Assembly (NCBI RefSeq): GCF_002878395.1
Contig: NC_061118.1
Span: forward strand, 131,359,395 to 131,423,394
Length of the DNA: 64,000 bases
Direction of reading: 5' to 3'
Source: Capsicum annuum
Taxonomy: Eukaryota > Streptophyta > Magnoliopsida > Solanales > Solanaceae
A model generated the notes under the pieces. The model was not told the origin of the DNA, did no database searches, and saw only the letters and a list, made by a program, of their open reading frames with translations. Of the stretch, positions 21,320 through 33,431 are shown in pieces (the stretch's first letter is position 1; each line of letters begins with the position of its first letter). Both the position numbers and the translations under genes were made by a program.

Positions 21320-24300
21320 CACTACTAATAATGAAGGGCATGACAATAATTATTTCATGATTGTTATATAATCGTCACTGTATACATCGTATGAAAATAG
21401 TTATAATCGTCGCATAATATGGTTGTATCTAATGGGAGAATGAATTAAAACAATAGTTGCATATTATACTTAACTGTCCTAATAAAGTATTGTAATGTTT
21501 ATTTTAACCGTCACTATAGATTACCTATAGCTATGGTTAAATTATACTAAAAATAAAAATACCCATGTATTTCTCTCCCCCAACTCTTTATTTACCTGTT
21601 AATATTGATAAATTAATTAAAAATTAATTAAAAAGACTTAAAATTGGAAGCTTGGGTTAGGAAAACCTGATTTAATATCTCCCTATTCTCTTTGTCTAAG
21701 CTAAGTTTAGGGTTTCTTTTTCAATGAAAACATCTTGTAATGAAAATCATGGAAAAACTCTCTTTTCCACCATTTTCCTGATGAAAAAATTGTATTCATT
21801 CGAGTTTTGAGTGTTTTTTATGCTAATTTCATCCCCAGCTTTACAGTCTCCAGCTGATTTTTCAGTGAAAGGTGTTCTCCAGCTTCTACTTTTTCGGATA
21901 CTTAATTATCGCTAATTTCATCTGTTTTTCATCTCCAGCTTCTACTTTTCAGATAAAAGGTCTTCTCAGGTAGATCTTCATACTATGAATGTGGTTATTT
22001 TTGTGGGTTTATTCTATATTGAAATAATTTTCATGTAAGAATGAATATATCTATTATCTGGTTTTTTTGATAATATATACACTAAAATCCCTGTAAAGAG
22101 AAATTACATTTTTGATTGTTTTTGGGGGAATTTTGCTTAGATTTTAGGTGGATTTTGTGGTTTATTTATGTTGATTTTGTTTTTATCTGGGTTTATTATT
22201 TGAGGTTATTTGAGTCATGTTTCAATTGTTAAATGCATGTGTTTGTCCAAATGATGTTTGAGTACTAGATTTTAGTCTTGTGCTTTTATTAGTGTTTTTC
22301 TTTTGTTATATAATTTTGATTTTGGGTATTCTAGAATCTTATTTTCACTTGCCATTGAATTATTATAAGTTGAGATTTTTGGGGTTATAGCTAGTTCCTT
22401 TATGAAGTTTATATGATTTCATGTTTGGTTATTCTAGAATCTTTCATTTAATACTAATTTGTGTTATAAAGTTGAGCTTTGGGGGGGTTATATATAGTGG
22501 CCTTATGTAGTTTGTTTATTTTTTAGTTTTAGGTATTCTGGTTAATTTTGTTTGTGGTTGAATTGAGTGAAAAAGTTGAGCTTTTTGTATTTATTTGCTT
22601 GTTTCTCCATGCACTTTATGTGATTCTTGTTCTTGGTATTTCATATTGTTCTTTCTAAAGCTCTAAGTTGTGAGAGCTTTGAATTGGAATTCTCAGTGGT
22701 TGTTATTCTATTGAAATTATTGTGTTTTATGGGGTCATAGCTAGGGTCCTTATTCAGTTTATATGTTTCCAGTTTTGCATATTCTAGAATTTGAATTCTC
22801 TTGCGGTCGAATTGCTGATTTGAAAATATGAATACATGAGTTTTCCTGGCAATGTATTATTTATATTTTGATTGTTGTAGTTTCCTTTTATGAATATCAT
22901 CAATTCTCGAGTATTTTTTGATTGCAGATTCATTTTCAATTGGCATTATTTTATCGATATTTTTACTCTTAATTAACATGAATGAAAGGACTAATAACAT
23001 CTTTGTGTCATGAATAGGTAGGTGAAGGTATTCTTGCTATTCCTGTAGTATTCTTGCTATTACTGCATTCACACTAGAATCTGGATTTCTAGTAACTACA
23101 GTAGTTTGCATTATATGTTCGATTTATATGGTATTTAGTTCAACATTCTTTCTACTTTGTCTATTTTTCATTTAATTTTCCTTTTTTGGTTTCTTAAAAA
23201 TTTGTCAAAAATCAGCGCACGCATAAAATTTTATTACTTGATTCACTTGATGCCACCATGGTTTATTCTTTATAATAAACTCCACATTAATAGAATGTTA
23301 TTGATATATTTCTGACTGCTACGTTAGATTCCTCTTATACTTACTCCACCCCTCTCCACTTCTGATTACAGTTAATTGATGTGATGAGAAACATTTTTCT
23401 TTTGTTATCTCTGCATAAATATGAACGTGTATGGTTAAGTTTAAATACTCGACTAATACTTTAAGTTTGTGAAAAATTGATATTTTGGAAGCCAAGTTTC
23501 AGTTTTTATGAGTCAAATTCTGATTTGTAATTGTTTTAATTCATTGTAAGTTGAAAATTGTCTCTTTAATAATTTGATATCTCGATACTACATCTTTACT
23601 TCTTATACCTTGGTCTCCAAGTAATGTATTTATTTTATCTTTTTAATGTTTATCATTCTTTAACGTATGACTTCACATGACCTGATATTTTTTGTCTTGA
23701 TATTCTATACTCATCTACTTTGATACTTTTCAACCTAACAACATCATTTACAATCCAAAATTGAAGTGATACATTCAGTTCACAGCCAACAAAAATTTTA
23801 CTTTCAACTAGTTTTTTTGGTGTCCTTTTCAGTTCTTAAGGTTTGATTATAATTTGTGAAGCAGAAGCATTGAACTGAAAATTATTTAATTAAAAGATAC
23901 CTGTACAGTAAATATCTTACATGTACAGTAGTATGTCTCAAAAAATTGAACTAAAAATTATTAAATTAAAAGTTGTTTGTTTGGCTATTTAGGTGTCTAT
24001 TAGTAAATTATTTTTGTGTTTGTAGTGGTTTTTTCTACCGTTGCTAAAATACGTAAAAAAAAAATGCATGATTATCATTTCTTTGTTATATTCTTTATTA
24101 AATATAAGTTATACAAATTATTTCACATACCTAATGATTCTCTTTGTATCTTGATACTGACTATACTTATGATTTTTTGGCTTCAATATTTAAAATATGT
24201 AACAAAGGGTATTTAATAGATGTTGGAGATAAAAGTTAGATGTATCTCTTAAAATCCACCGCTCAGTACGAAAAGGGAGTCAAAGATTTTCTCAATAAGG

Positions 24301-26154
24301 CATTTGAATGAGCTTTCCTAGGAAATGAAATATTGTGCCCTTAGAAATTCTGCTTTAATTGCTATTGATATTATCGAGATGTGGGGGAGGATCACTTGTA
24401 TGGTCATGTATCTGCTCCAAATTACATTCATTGAATTTTCCATGGAGGAGAGGTTTAACAAATATTCAACATCTAAGTAGTGTTGATGAAACTTTCGGCC
24501 AACATGATGATATTGATAAACTACTTCATGATACTTTTAGAAATGTAGAAGATGATCAGGGAAATTAAGGGCAGGAAAAAGTGAGATAGGGACCATTTGA
24601 AGATGTTTAGAAAATTTTTAAATTAGTGGAGAAAGGAAAACAATATTTATATCTGAGGTTAAAGAATTTTTCTAAGCTAAGTTTCACCATCCAGTTGTAC
24701 TTGTTCAAATGCATTCACAGGCTGAGTATTGTAGCTTTCTCAGGCTTGATAGACTTATAAAGGCTGAGTATTGTAGCTTTCTCAGGCTTGATAGACTTTA
24801 TAAGAGGCTATTCGATCCACTCATATTCCCGAGTCTTTGTAAAAAGTAACAAAGGTGATAAGATATTAATGTCTCAATTATGAAAAAAATCCACGCATGC
24901 CCTAATGACTTTATGTTGTTCTGGAATGACAATGGAAAGCTCGATAATTGCATTATGTGTGGGTCTTTTAGATGGAAGAGTATTTATGATAAGTTGAATA
25001 ATAAGACCACTAAATTTCTTGCGAAGGTCTTTGGGTACTTTTCTTTAAAGCCTAGTCTTGAGAGAGTATTCATGTGTACCGAAACATATGTAGCTATAAG
25101 ATGGCTTGCTACCGAATGACCCAAATATAGTAATTTAAGACATCCGGCTGATGGAAAATTTTTGTAACATGTTTATTTCATTCACCCCAGGTTCACCCAA
25201 GATATTTGTAATGTTATATTGGGTCCTTCAAGAGATGGTTTTAATACATTTAGAACAATGAAAATTTCTTATAGAACATGGCTGGTTATATTAATGAACT
25301 ATAATTTATCACTATGGTTACGCATGAAGCTAGAGTATATAATGTTATAAATGATTATTCCAAGTCCCTCATCTCGTGGAAATGATATTGATGTATAATT
25401 TCAGATGCTAATTGTGGAGTTGAGTCAACTATGGAAGGTTGGAGTGGAAACATTTAATGCTGAAACTAACAAAACATATAATATGTGAGTAGCTTTATTG
25501 TGGATAGTTAGTGATTTTCCAGCACTAGCAATTCTTTTTTGAATGTAGCACAAAGGGTAGATGGCCATGTCCCACTTGTAATAAAAATGCTTGCTCCCAA
25601 TATCTCAAACATAGTCATAAGATGTGTTACTTGAGTCATCGAATAGTTTTCCCCCTAATCATCCATATCAAAGAGATAAAAAATCATTTCTTGGTAAAGA
25701 GGAGCATAAAGCTGCACCTACTCACTTATCAAGTGAAGAAGTCCTTGAAGAACTACATGAATTCAATAATGTTTTTGAAACAATCAAAAAAAAATTTAAA
25801 AAAATGAAACAATGATGGTCCTAGAAAAAAAATACATTTTTTGAATTGTCGTATTGGCTACAAAATAGATTATGGCACAACCTTGATCCAATGCACATAG
25901 AGAAGAATTTCTGTGGTAGTTTGCTTGGTACTTTGTTGGATATAGGTGAAAAGTCCATAGATCATGTCAATTCTCGCTATGACTTGCATCAGATAGGGTT
26001 ACACAAAGAGCTTTAACCAATAGAAGATGATAATAGTGGAAAAGTTCATCTTGCTAAAGCTTGTTTCTTTATGAAATTAGAGGGAGAAAGGTTGTTTTGC
26101 ACTAGTTTTAAAAATCCCAAATTGCTAAAAGGATGTGCATCTAATATATCAAGT
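21320..26154 (+). repeat. Foldback CACTA left arm
   Basis: Terminal repeat, about 2.9 kb of AT-rich 5' sequence without clear coding (21.4-24.25 kb), then the 5' part of TNP2. The matching right-arm positions run backwards from 37,371. The 5' region carries sub-terminal GTCGC/CGTC-type motifs near the end, where the transposase-binding sites of CACTA elements usually lie. In 21.8-22.0 kb a phrase 'catctccagcttctactttt' occurs twice. Confidence 0.87.
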
Positions 26155-26160
26155 GTAAAT
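24259..26160 (+). pseudogene. CACTA TNP2 transposase, truncated, left copy
   Basis: TNP2 (Transposase_21 family) cuts CACTA ends. Visible in order: a degraded N-terminus ('KDFLNKA'), 'TFGQHDDIDKLLHDTFRNVED' in part, 'FSKLSFTIQLYLFK', 'KIHACPNDFMLFWNDNGKLDNC' in part, 'CGSFRWKSIYDKL', 'FGYFSLKPSLERVFMC', 'GNDIDVQFQMLIVELSQLW', 'ALLWIVSDFPAL', 'LSSEEVLEELHEFNNVFE', then 'HNLDPMHIEKNFCGSLLGTLLDI' in part, and 'KGCASNISSVN'. The gene ends there; the C-terminal third and second terminal repeat of a normal element are missing. Many stops and shifts break it, the longest open part being 79 codons (24,880-25,119). Confidence 0.88.
24720..24805 (+). repeat. 43-bp tandem duplication inside TNP2
   Basis: The segment starting 'ggctgagtattgtagctttc' and ending 'gatagactta' occurs twice in direct succession, differing by one base in the tail. 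The right arm has a single copy at the matching place (about 31.72-31.75 kb), so the duplication arose after the arms formed. Confidence 0.9.
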
Positions 26161-26180
26161 ATATTAGAGGCACACCCTTT
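26131..26180. repeat. Centre of the palindrome
   Basis: Left CTAATATAT (26,141-26,149) and right ATATATTAG (26,159-26,167) are perfect complements around the 9-nt spacer CAAGTGTAA. Outward, 'ggatgtgcat' pairs with 'aggcacaccc' and the pairing continues with scattered mismatches for kilobases. In the left arm the TNP2 reading 'ASNISSVN' runs on through the spacer, so the join lies at about 26,160, in an ATATAT shared by both copies. Confidence 0.9.
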
Positions 26181-26440
26181 TGGCATTTTGACATCTTTTA
26201 AAACAATACAAAGCAACCTTTTCTCCTCCGGTTTTATAGAGAAACAAGATTTAATCAGATTAAGTTTTCCACTACTATCATTTTCTATTGGTTGAAGCTC
26301 TTTGCGTATACCCATTAGATACAAGTCATAGCAAAAATTTACATGATCTTTGGATATTTCAGATATATCCAACAAAGTACCAAGCAAACTATCACAAAAA
26401 TTCTTCTCTATGTGCATCAGGTCAAGGATGTGTCGCACTC
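26159..26440 (-). pseudogene. CACTA TNP2 transposase, right copy, part 1
   Basis: Minus-strand continuation of the right-hand TNP2. From 26,438 it reads 'HILDLMHIEKNFCDSLLGTLL', then 'DHVNFCYDLYLMGIRKELQPIE', and 'KDVKMPKGCASNI', the conserved core of Transposase_21. The frame stays open across the palindrome centre to 26,046 (130 codons), but the last 40 or so residues ('FTLDILDAHPFSNL...') are the antisense of the left arm and have no counterpart in the family. It is separated from its N-terminal part by element E. Confidence 0.85.
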
Positions 26441-26522
26441 TACTTTACGGCCAATATGACAATTCAAAAAATATTGATCTTTTTTCCCAGTGACATCACT
26501 ATTTTTTTTCTATTTTTGTCAC

Positions 26523-27668
26523 TGTAACACCCCAAATTTTGAACTAGTGGGGTACAACCTATAACCCCAGCTGGAAGGGTGTCAGTACCGCGCCACGAGT
26601 AAAGACAACTGCTATGGAGTCAACTCTAATCTAGCGGGTGACTCCTGAGATTAGTCCAGCACAAAAGGGTAATACCTGAGTATGTTAGTCCTATCTAATA
26701 GGTGATATCTCATACCTACGTTGGCTACGTCGTTATGGAACTTAGGGATTGCTTCTAGGGATCTTAGTCCTATCTAGCGGGTGATCCCCCATCCCTAGAC
26801 TCTCTCAGTGCTGAATCTTACTCCCAACTGAAAGACATTGAACTGATTCTTAGACTAAACTGTTACTAATCATGCTGGTTGGCTGAACTGGACTAAGGTT
26901 GCTGAGTCTTTCTAAGTTCTATAACTGACTGACTCATACTGATCATGGCACGACTGGGATTATCTTTAAAACTTACTCGGCTCTAGGCATACAGCTAAAT
27001 TATCGGGTAAAAGTACCCCCAGGACACGATAGCATGTAAATAATAAGACATAAAAATTCTTGAATAGCATACAATAGTCTATCATTCACCATACAATCAA
27101 TAAGGCATCTCTTCAAGCACTTGAAAATCATAAACTTGTACATGCATAGGAATGCACACTAATATCTCATAATTCATCCAATAAGAAATGCACGTGAATA
27201 GGAATACATGCAATATAGCATAATTCATTCACTAAGTCCTTTCAACAAACACTAAGAATGCATTAACTTATACATAATTGGGGATTTCATACTAACATTC
27301 TATAATGACTCTATTTTCTTCACATAAGGATTTTATCGAACATATAGGGAGCATGCTTTGGTTATACAACAAATTCTACACCTAATTATTATGGATGCAT
27401 CAATCAACATGCAACTTGAAGGGGTTTTATCATGAGTATCACATAAATATCACATACTAGGGTCAAAACTTGGGACCTTGTAATCACAACATGAATTAAA
27501 ACTCAACAACAACAAGAACTTCAATTTCAATTAACATGAATCATGAAAAACTCAAAAGGCTTATGAAATGGAAAAGTTCCAACACTTGGTCAATTTTTCT
27601 ACGTGTGAAGCTTCTCTTAGTATGCTTTAAAGAGCTCTAATGACTAAGAAAATTTGTGGGGTATTAGA
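26523..27668 (-). repeat. Element E 3' LTR
   Basis: Reads TGTAACACCCC at the left and GGGGTATTAGA at the right (CA changed to GA). It aligns to 29,615-30,743 with two large differences: this copy lacks about 0.3 kb present near the end of the other LTR (30.31-30.62 kb), while the other LTR lacks about 0.3 kb found here in 26.87-27.22 kb. Confidence 0.88.
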
Positions 27669-27684
27669 ATATTTCCCACTTGGG

Positions 27685-28469
27685 AACATTCATCCTTGAA
27701 TGAGACTGACTAAGCTGAGATTACTGATAGACTGAACATACTTGGGGGACATGAACATCTGAAACATGACTACATAACTGGAACTACTGATATACTGAAA
27801 TTTCATACTGGACATGCATATCTGATGCATGAATATTTGACGGAATTCTTATACTGAGCATCCATATTTGATGCATGAAATACATGACTGAGTTGATTCT
27901 CATGAAAGCATGACTGAAATATACAATGATAACTGATACTAACTTTGTAAGGAATATCTGAACATACAACTGAATGGGTCCAAGGACATGAAAGCATCGG
28001 GGAAGTATAGGGTATCTTCCTCTTGGGACACTATGTCCCTATAAGAATTCTTACTTTACTTAGATACTGGGAAAACCAAGGCGATGCACAAGGCACCTAC
28101 GAATTGGATCATAACTAAACATCTGGGACCTGAAACTAATGCATGACTCATAAACTGAGTTGATCTTGCAAATACTGAGACTTTCTATCTTGGAATAGTT
28201 ATATTCCTGAGATTTATGATAGCATGACTAGATGGAAAGATAAGAATAAAAACTATATGAATCTGACTGTCTGACTGCTAAACTGACTTGCTGGCTTTAC
28301 TAACTAACTCATGCTGAAAACTTAAGCTCAAATGGGAGCAAAGGATCTAATATTGCATATCATGAAAATGAAGGGCTTAAAATGTACCCGAATCTATGTT
28401 AGGTAAACTTCCTTGATCATGGAGAGTCTGGAGTTCATAAAATCTATTCTAAAACTAACCACTAGTGGT
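27685..28469 (-). other. Element E 3' non-coding region
   Basis: There is no coding sequence between the zinc knuckle and the PPT. The stretch is rich in 'gaactgatac', 'catgcatatctgatgcatg' and similar words shared, inverted, with A and D. Confidence 0.7.
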
Positions 28470-29391
28470 ACTGGAAGTGGTGCCCTACTGATGTAAATCT
28501 CTACACCTCTGAGCCATTAACCTACACCCCTGCAACCTGTGGCATGTCTTACCATATCCAAAGCATACCTCATTATCTGCTCTGCATGCACCTAGGTTAT
28601 TCTTACCACACTGTCTACAAAGCAGATTGGTACAATTATTTCTCACACTACCCTGGGTTGTAAAGCTTGGCACCCCAACATGACTGTCATTCCTAAACTT
28701 TGGTACTGGTGCACTAGCTGAGGATGGAGCTGGGACTAAAAACTTCTGACTATGCTAAGAATGGTTACCACCTTATGACCTTGGATGAGAAAAACTAAAG
28801 CAACCTGTTCTAGCCATCTGCTCAGGGACATACTTCGATAACTGATTGAACTTAAGGCAATACTCCTTCACTGTCATAGAGCCTTGCCTCAGGTTTATGA
28901 AATATTCTACCTTAGCTTCCCTCATCTCAAGTGGGAAAAAACATATCTAACAATGCATCCTGAAATATCTGCCAAGTCATTGGAGTTTCATCCTCTCATC
29001 TACTCTTCTTCCACATCACTACCCAATCATGAACAACATCCTTCAACCTATAGGATTCTAATTCTACACTCTCCTCTTCTGAAATATGCATAACTTTGGT
29101 GATCTTTTTCAACTCATCAAGATAAAGTTGTGAGTCCTCACCTACTATTGACCCAAAGAATTTTGGCGGGTTCATTCTCATTAAATCTCTGACTCTGGCT
29201 GTGACTAAATTCCCATCTTGCTGAGGTAAGGATTCAGCCTGATGGTTACCCTGAATATTAGTTGTCACAGTATGGTCTAGCACCTGAAAAGCTTCCCAAA
29301 ACTCTGCTTGTGACACATTATCATTCAAGAGATCTATGGGGTAAGGTGGCTTGTTATCTTCCATATGGGCATTATCTCTGTGAGGAGGCAT
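28470..29391 (-). pseudogene. Element E gag
   Basis: Gag of the gypsy particle, starting at the ATG at 29,391 (MPPHRDNAHMEDNKPP), about 220 bp after the PBS. The 131-codon open part has 'VTARVRDLMRMNPPKFFGSI', 'DSQLYLDELKKITKVM', and 'VELESYRLKDVVHDWV', the conserved retrotransposon gag core. A frameshift/stop at 28,996 follows 'WKKSR'. The next frame carries 'MTWQIFQDALLDMFFPLEMR' and 'GSMTVKEYCLKFNQLSKYVPE'. Then about 80 residues are missing. Last come two damaged zinc knuckles, 'CRQCGKNNLGAC' and 'CFGYGKTCHRLQGC', each lacking a ligand. Inactive. Confidence 0.9.
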
Positions 29392-29597
29392 ATTCTGTAA
29401 ATGAAAGAAAAAAATGGATTAGACTAAGAGTTTAACATGAGCTCATGCTCACTCGCACGACATTAATACTGAAATAAGGGAAACTATTCCCAAAACATCT
29501 CATAGCCTCCTATACATAAATGTGGAGCACAACACACCCATGCATAAAACTCTACTAGATGCGGCTTTCAGACTTCCTAAGACACTATTGAACCTTA

Positions 29598-29611
29598 GGC
29601 TCTAATGCCAA
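29598..29611 (-). promoter_or_regulatory. Element E primer-binding site
   Basis: On the minus strand TTGGCATTAGAGCC, three bases inside the LTR end; two bases off the tRNA-iMet site TTGGTATCAGAGCC. Confidence 0.85.
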
Positions 29612-29614
29612 GTT

Positions 29615-30743
29615 TGTAATGCCCTAGATTCTGAAATAGTGGGGTCCAACCTATAACCTCAGCTGGAAGGGTTTCAGTACCGTGCCACGGGTAAGGACAA
29701 TTACTATGGAGTCAGCCCTAATCTAGTGGGTGACTTCTGAGATCAGTCCTGCACTAATGGGTGATGCTTGAGTATGTCAGTCCTATCTAACGGGTGACAT
29801 GTCATACCTACGCTGGCTATGTTGTTATGGAACTTACAGATAGCTATTAGGGATCTCAGTCCTACCTAGCGGGTGAGCCCCTATCCCTAGGCTCGCTCAG
29901 TGCCGAATCCTACTCCCAACTGAAAGACACTAAACTAATTCTTAGACTAAACTGTTGGTTGATTGAACTAGCATAATTCATTTACTAAGTCCTTTCAATA
30001 AACATTAGGCATGCATTAACTTATACGTAATTGGGGATTTCAGACTAACATGCTATAATGACTCTATTTTCTTCACATAAGCTTTTTATCGAACATATAG
30101 GGAGCATGCTATGGTTATACAATAAATTCTAAACCTAATTATCATGGATACATAGATCAACATGCAACTTGAAGGGGTTTAATCATAAGTATTACATAAA
30201 TATCACATACTAGGATCAAAGCTTGGGACTTTGTAATCACAGCATGAATTAAAACTCAACAACAACAAGAACTTCAATTTTGATTCACATGAATCATGAA
30301 AAACTCAAATATATATAATCTTTGTATTTAGAAAAGTATTCTTGAACTTCATGGGTGGAAGGGACCAAGAATCAACACCTAACATACCTTAGTTCTTGAT
30401 TTTATGAAGATTGACGGAGGAATTTCCTTGAATTTGGATCCTTAATTGAAAATCCAAACCTGTTCTTGAGAGAAATTATGATAAACCACTATGTTTTTGG
30501 TGTAATAAGGCTGAATTTCATATTTATAAAAACTCGCCTGAGATTTACTGTTGACTTTCCCCATATTGAATTAACTTTAAAATCGGCAAACGGAGGTCGG
30601 GAAGATCATGAAATAAATCATCAAAGTTCGAAGGCCTATGAAATGAAAATTTTCCAACACTTCGTCAAATTTTCTAAGTGTGAAGATTCTCTTAGCATGC
30701 TTTAAAGAGCTCTAACGATTAAGAAAATTTGCAGGGTATTACA
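29615..30743 (-). repeat. Element E 5' LTR
   Basis: TGTAATGCCC at the left (inner) end and GGGTATTACA at the right. It contains the complement of the shared GTGGCACGGTACTGA block at 29,669-29,688. Confidence 0.9.
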
Positions 30744-30748
30744 GTCTC

Positions 30749-32220
30749 TTTCCAAAAATATTTTTGAATTCTCATGGTTCTTCAAGGACTTGCTCACCTG
30801 ATAAGGGAGTAGGTGTAGCTTTTTGTTCCTCTTTACCATTAAATGATTTTTTATCTCTTCTATATGAATGATTAGGGGGGAAATGTTCGATGACACAAGT
30901 AACTCATGTTACGACTATGTTTGAAATATTAGGAGCAAGTATTATGATTACAAGTGGGACATGGCCAACTCCCCTAGGTTCTCCATCCAGAAAGCATTGC
31001 TAGTGCTAGAAAAGCACTAATTGTCCACAATAAAGTTGTAGGAATATTAAATATTTGGTTAGATTTAGCAACAAATGTTTCCCCTCCCACCTACCATAGT
31101 TTATTCAACTCTTCAATTAGTGGATGGAAGTATACATCAATATCATTTGACCTAGAATAATCATTGATAACATTATATACTCCGGATTCATGCATATCCA
31201 TGGTGATAAATTATATTTGATTAACATAAATTGGCTTGTGCTATGATAAATGCCCATTATTTTTCATAGATTGAAACCATCGCTTGAAAGACCTAATCTA
31301 ACATTACGAATATGTTTGAAGAAGTCAGGGTGCATGGAATCAAAATATTTCCAAGCTTCCCAATCAGCATGAGGTCTTAAATTTTCATAGTTGGTTTGTT
31401 CAATAGCTTGACATCTCAGAGCTACAGATGTTTTATAACACATGAATATCCTTTGAAGCCTAGGCTTTAAAGAAAAGTACCTTAACACCTTCTTAGGAAC
31501 TTTAATGGTCTTATTAGTCAACTTATCACAAACATTCTTCCATCTAGAAGACCCACACATAATGCAATTATCAAGCTTTGCATTGTCATTCTAGAAGATC
31601 ATACAATCATTAGGGCATGTATGGATTTTTTCGTGATTAAGATACAAATATTTTATCATATTTATTACATTGTGGAAAGACTTGGGAACCTGAGTGAATG
31701 GAAAAGCCTCTTTTATCAAGTCTAGCAAGAATGAGAAAGCTACATTACTAAGCTCATGAATGAATTTGAACAAGTACAATCGGATGGTGAATCTCAACTT
31801 ATAAAAACTCTTACACCATGGATATAAATCTTGTTTCCCTTCCTCCACTAATTTTAAAAATTTCATAATATCTAAAGATTGTCCCTGTCTTACTCCTTCA
31901 TGCCCTTCATTTCTCTTATCATATTCTACATTTCTAAAAGTGTCATGAAATAGTTTATCAAAATCATCATGTTGTTTGAAAGTTTTACCAATACTACTTG
32001 AATGTTGAATATTTGTTGATGAAACCCCTACTCCATAGAAAACCCATTGAGTGTAATTAGGAGGAAATCCATATGCGTAAAAGTGATCCTTCATCACATC
32101 TTAATAATGCTATTATCAATTAAAGAACAATCAACAAGGGCATAATATTTCATTTCCTAGAGAAGCTTATTCAGAAGCCTTATTGAGAAAATCCTTGACT
32201 CCATTTTCATAATGATTGGT
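30749..32220 (-). pseudogene. CACTA TNP2 transposase, right copy, N-terminal part
   Basis: Minus-strand N-terminal two thirds of TNP2 in the right arm. From 32,097: 'MMKDHFYAYGFPPNYTQWVF', then 'FKQHDDFDKLFHDTFRNVEYD', 'CKSFYKLRFTIRLYLFKFIH', 'LLDLIKEAFPFTQVPKSFHN', and 'NHEKIHTCPNDCMIF' (168 open codons). A second open stretch of 98 codons (31,264-31,560) has 'CGSSRWKNVCDKL', 'VLRYFSLKPRLQRIFMC', 'PHADWEAWKYFDSMHPDFF', and 'NVRLGLSSDGFNL'. An upstream exon-like piece 'GVKDFLNKA' lies near 32,200. This arm is less decayed than the left. The gene continues across element E at 26,440-26,159 and then stops at the palindrome centre. Confidence 0.9.
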
Positions 32221-33431
32221 CGATTTTGGGAGGTACATCTAACTTTTATCTCTAACATCCATTAAATACCCTATGTTACATATTTAAAATATTGAATTAA
32301 TAAAATCATGAGTACAGTCAGTATCAACGTACAAATAGTATCATTAGGTCAATGAAATAGTTTCTATAACATATAATTCCTAAAGAATAAAATAAAGAAA
32401 TGATATTCACACATTTTTTTTTTACATATTTTAGCAATGGTAAAAAAGCAACAAACACAAAAACTATTCACTATAGTCTCCTAAACAGATAAACAAATAA
32501 GTTTTAATTAAATAATTTTCAGTTCAAATGTAAGAGACATGCTACTGTACATGTAAGATATTTACTATATGTTTAAGTTTTAATCTAATAATTTTCAGTT
32601 CAAAGCTTATTCTTCACAAATTAGAATCAAACCTTAAGAACTCAAAAGGGCAACAAAAGAAACTGGTTGAAAGTGAAATATCTGTTGACCGTGAACTGAA
32701 AGTGTCACTTTAGTTTTGGTTTGTAAATGATGTTGTTAGGTTTGAAAAGTATCAAAGTAGATGACAGAACCTCAAGACAAAAAAATATCAGCTCATGTAA
32801 AGTAATACGTTAAAGAAAGATAAACACTAAATAGATGAAATAGATACAATACCTGGTGATTAAGGCAAAGGAGGAAGAGGTCTAGTACCAAGATATCAAA
32901 TCATTAAAGAAATAGTTTTCAACCTATAATGAATTAAAACAATTACAAATCAGAATTAGAATCATAAAACTAAATCATGGCTTCTAAAATATCAAATTTT
33001 CAAAAACGTAAACTATTAGTTGAGTATATAAACATTATCATACACATTCATATTCATACGGATATAAAAAAAGAAAAAAGTTTCTCATTATATCAATTGA
33101 TAATGATCAGAAGTAGAGAGAGGTGAAGGAAGTATAAGAGTAATTTGGCATAGCTGCTACAAATATAATCAGTAACATTCTGTTAATGTGGATGTTATTA
33201 AATAGAAGAAACCATAGTGGAATCAAGTGAATTAAGTAATCAACTATTACAGGTGTACTAAATTTCTACATATTCATAAGAAACTAGAAAAGTAAAATGA
33301 AACGAAAAATTGACAAAGTAGAAAGAGTGATGAACCATATACCATATAAAACCACCATATAATGAAAACTACTACAGATGCTAGAAATCTAAATTCTTGT
33401 GTAACTGAAGCAATAGCAAGAATACCTGCAC

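Larger units (their letters stand above)
26523..30743 (-). mobile_element. Element E: gag-only gypsy element, minus strand
   Basis: Bounded by LTRs at 26,523-27,668 and 29,615-30,743, with PBS at 29,598-29,611 and PPT at 27,669-27,684, all in minus orientation. Flanking 5-mers are GTCAC and GTCTC, a target duplication with one change. The internal region is only 1,946 bp and codes a broken gag; pol is absent. It inserted into the right arm of the CACTA foldback 369 bp from the palindrome centre. Its 3' leader, with 'tatctgatgcatgaa' words, matches the pre-PPT regions of A (17.34-17.5 kb) and D (55.0-55.2 kb), so all three belong to one lineage. Confidence 0.92.

Noticed and set aside
27685..28469. 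Minus frames at 27,784-27,997 as a gene in element E
   Set aside because: They lie in the non-coding leader before the PPT that A and D share without the frames.
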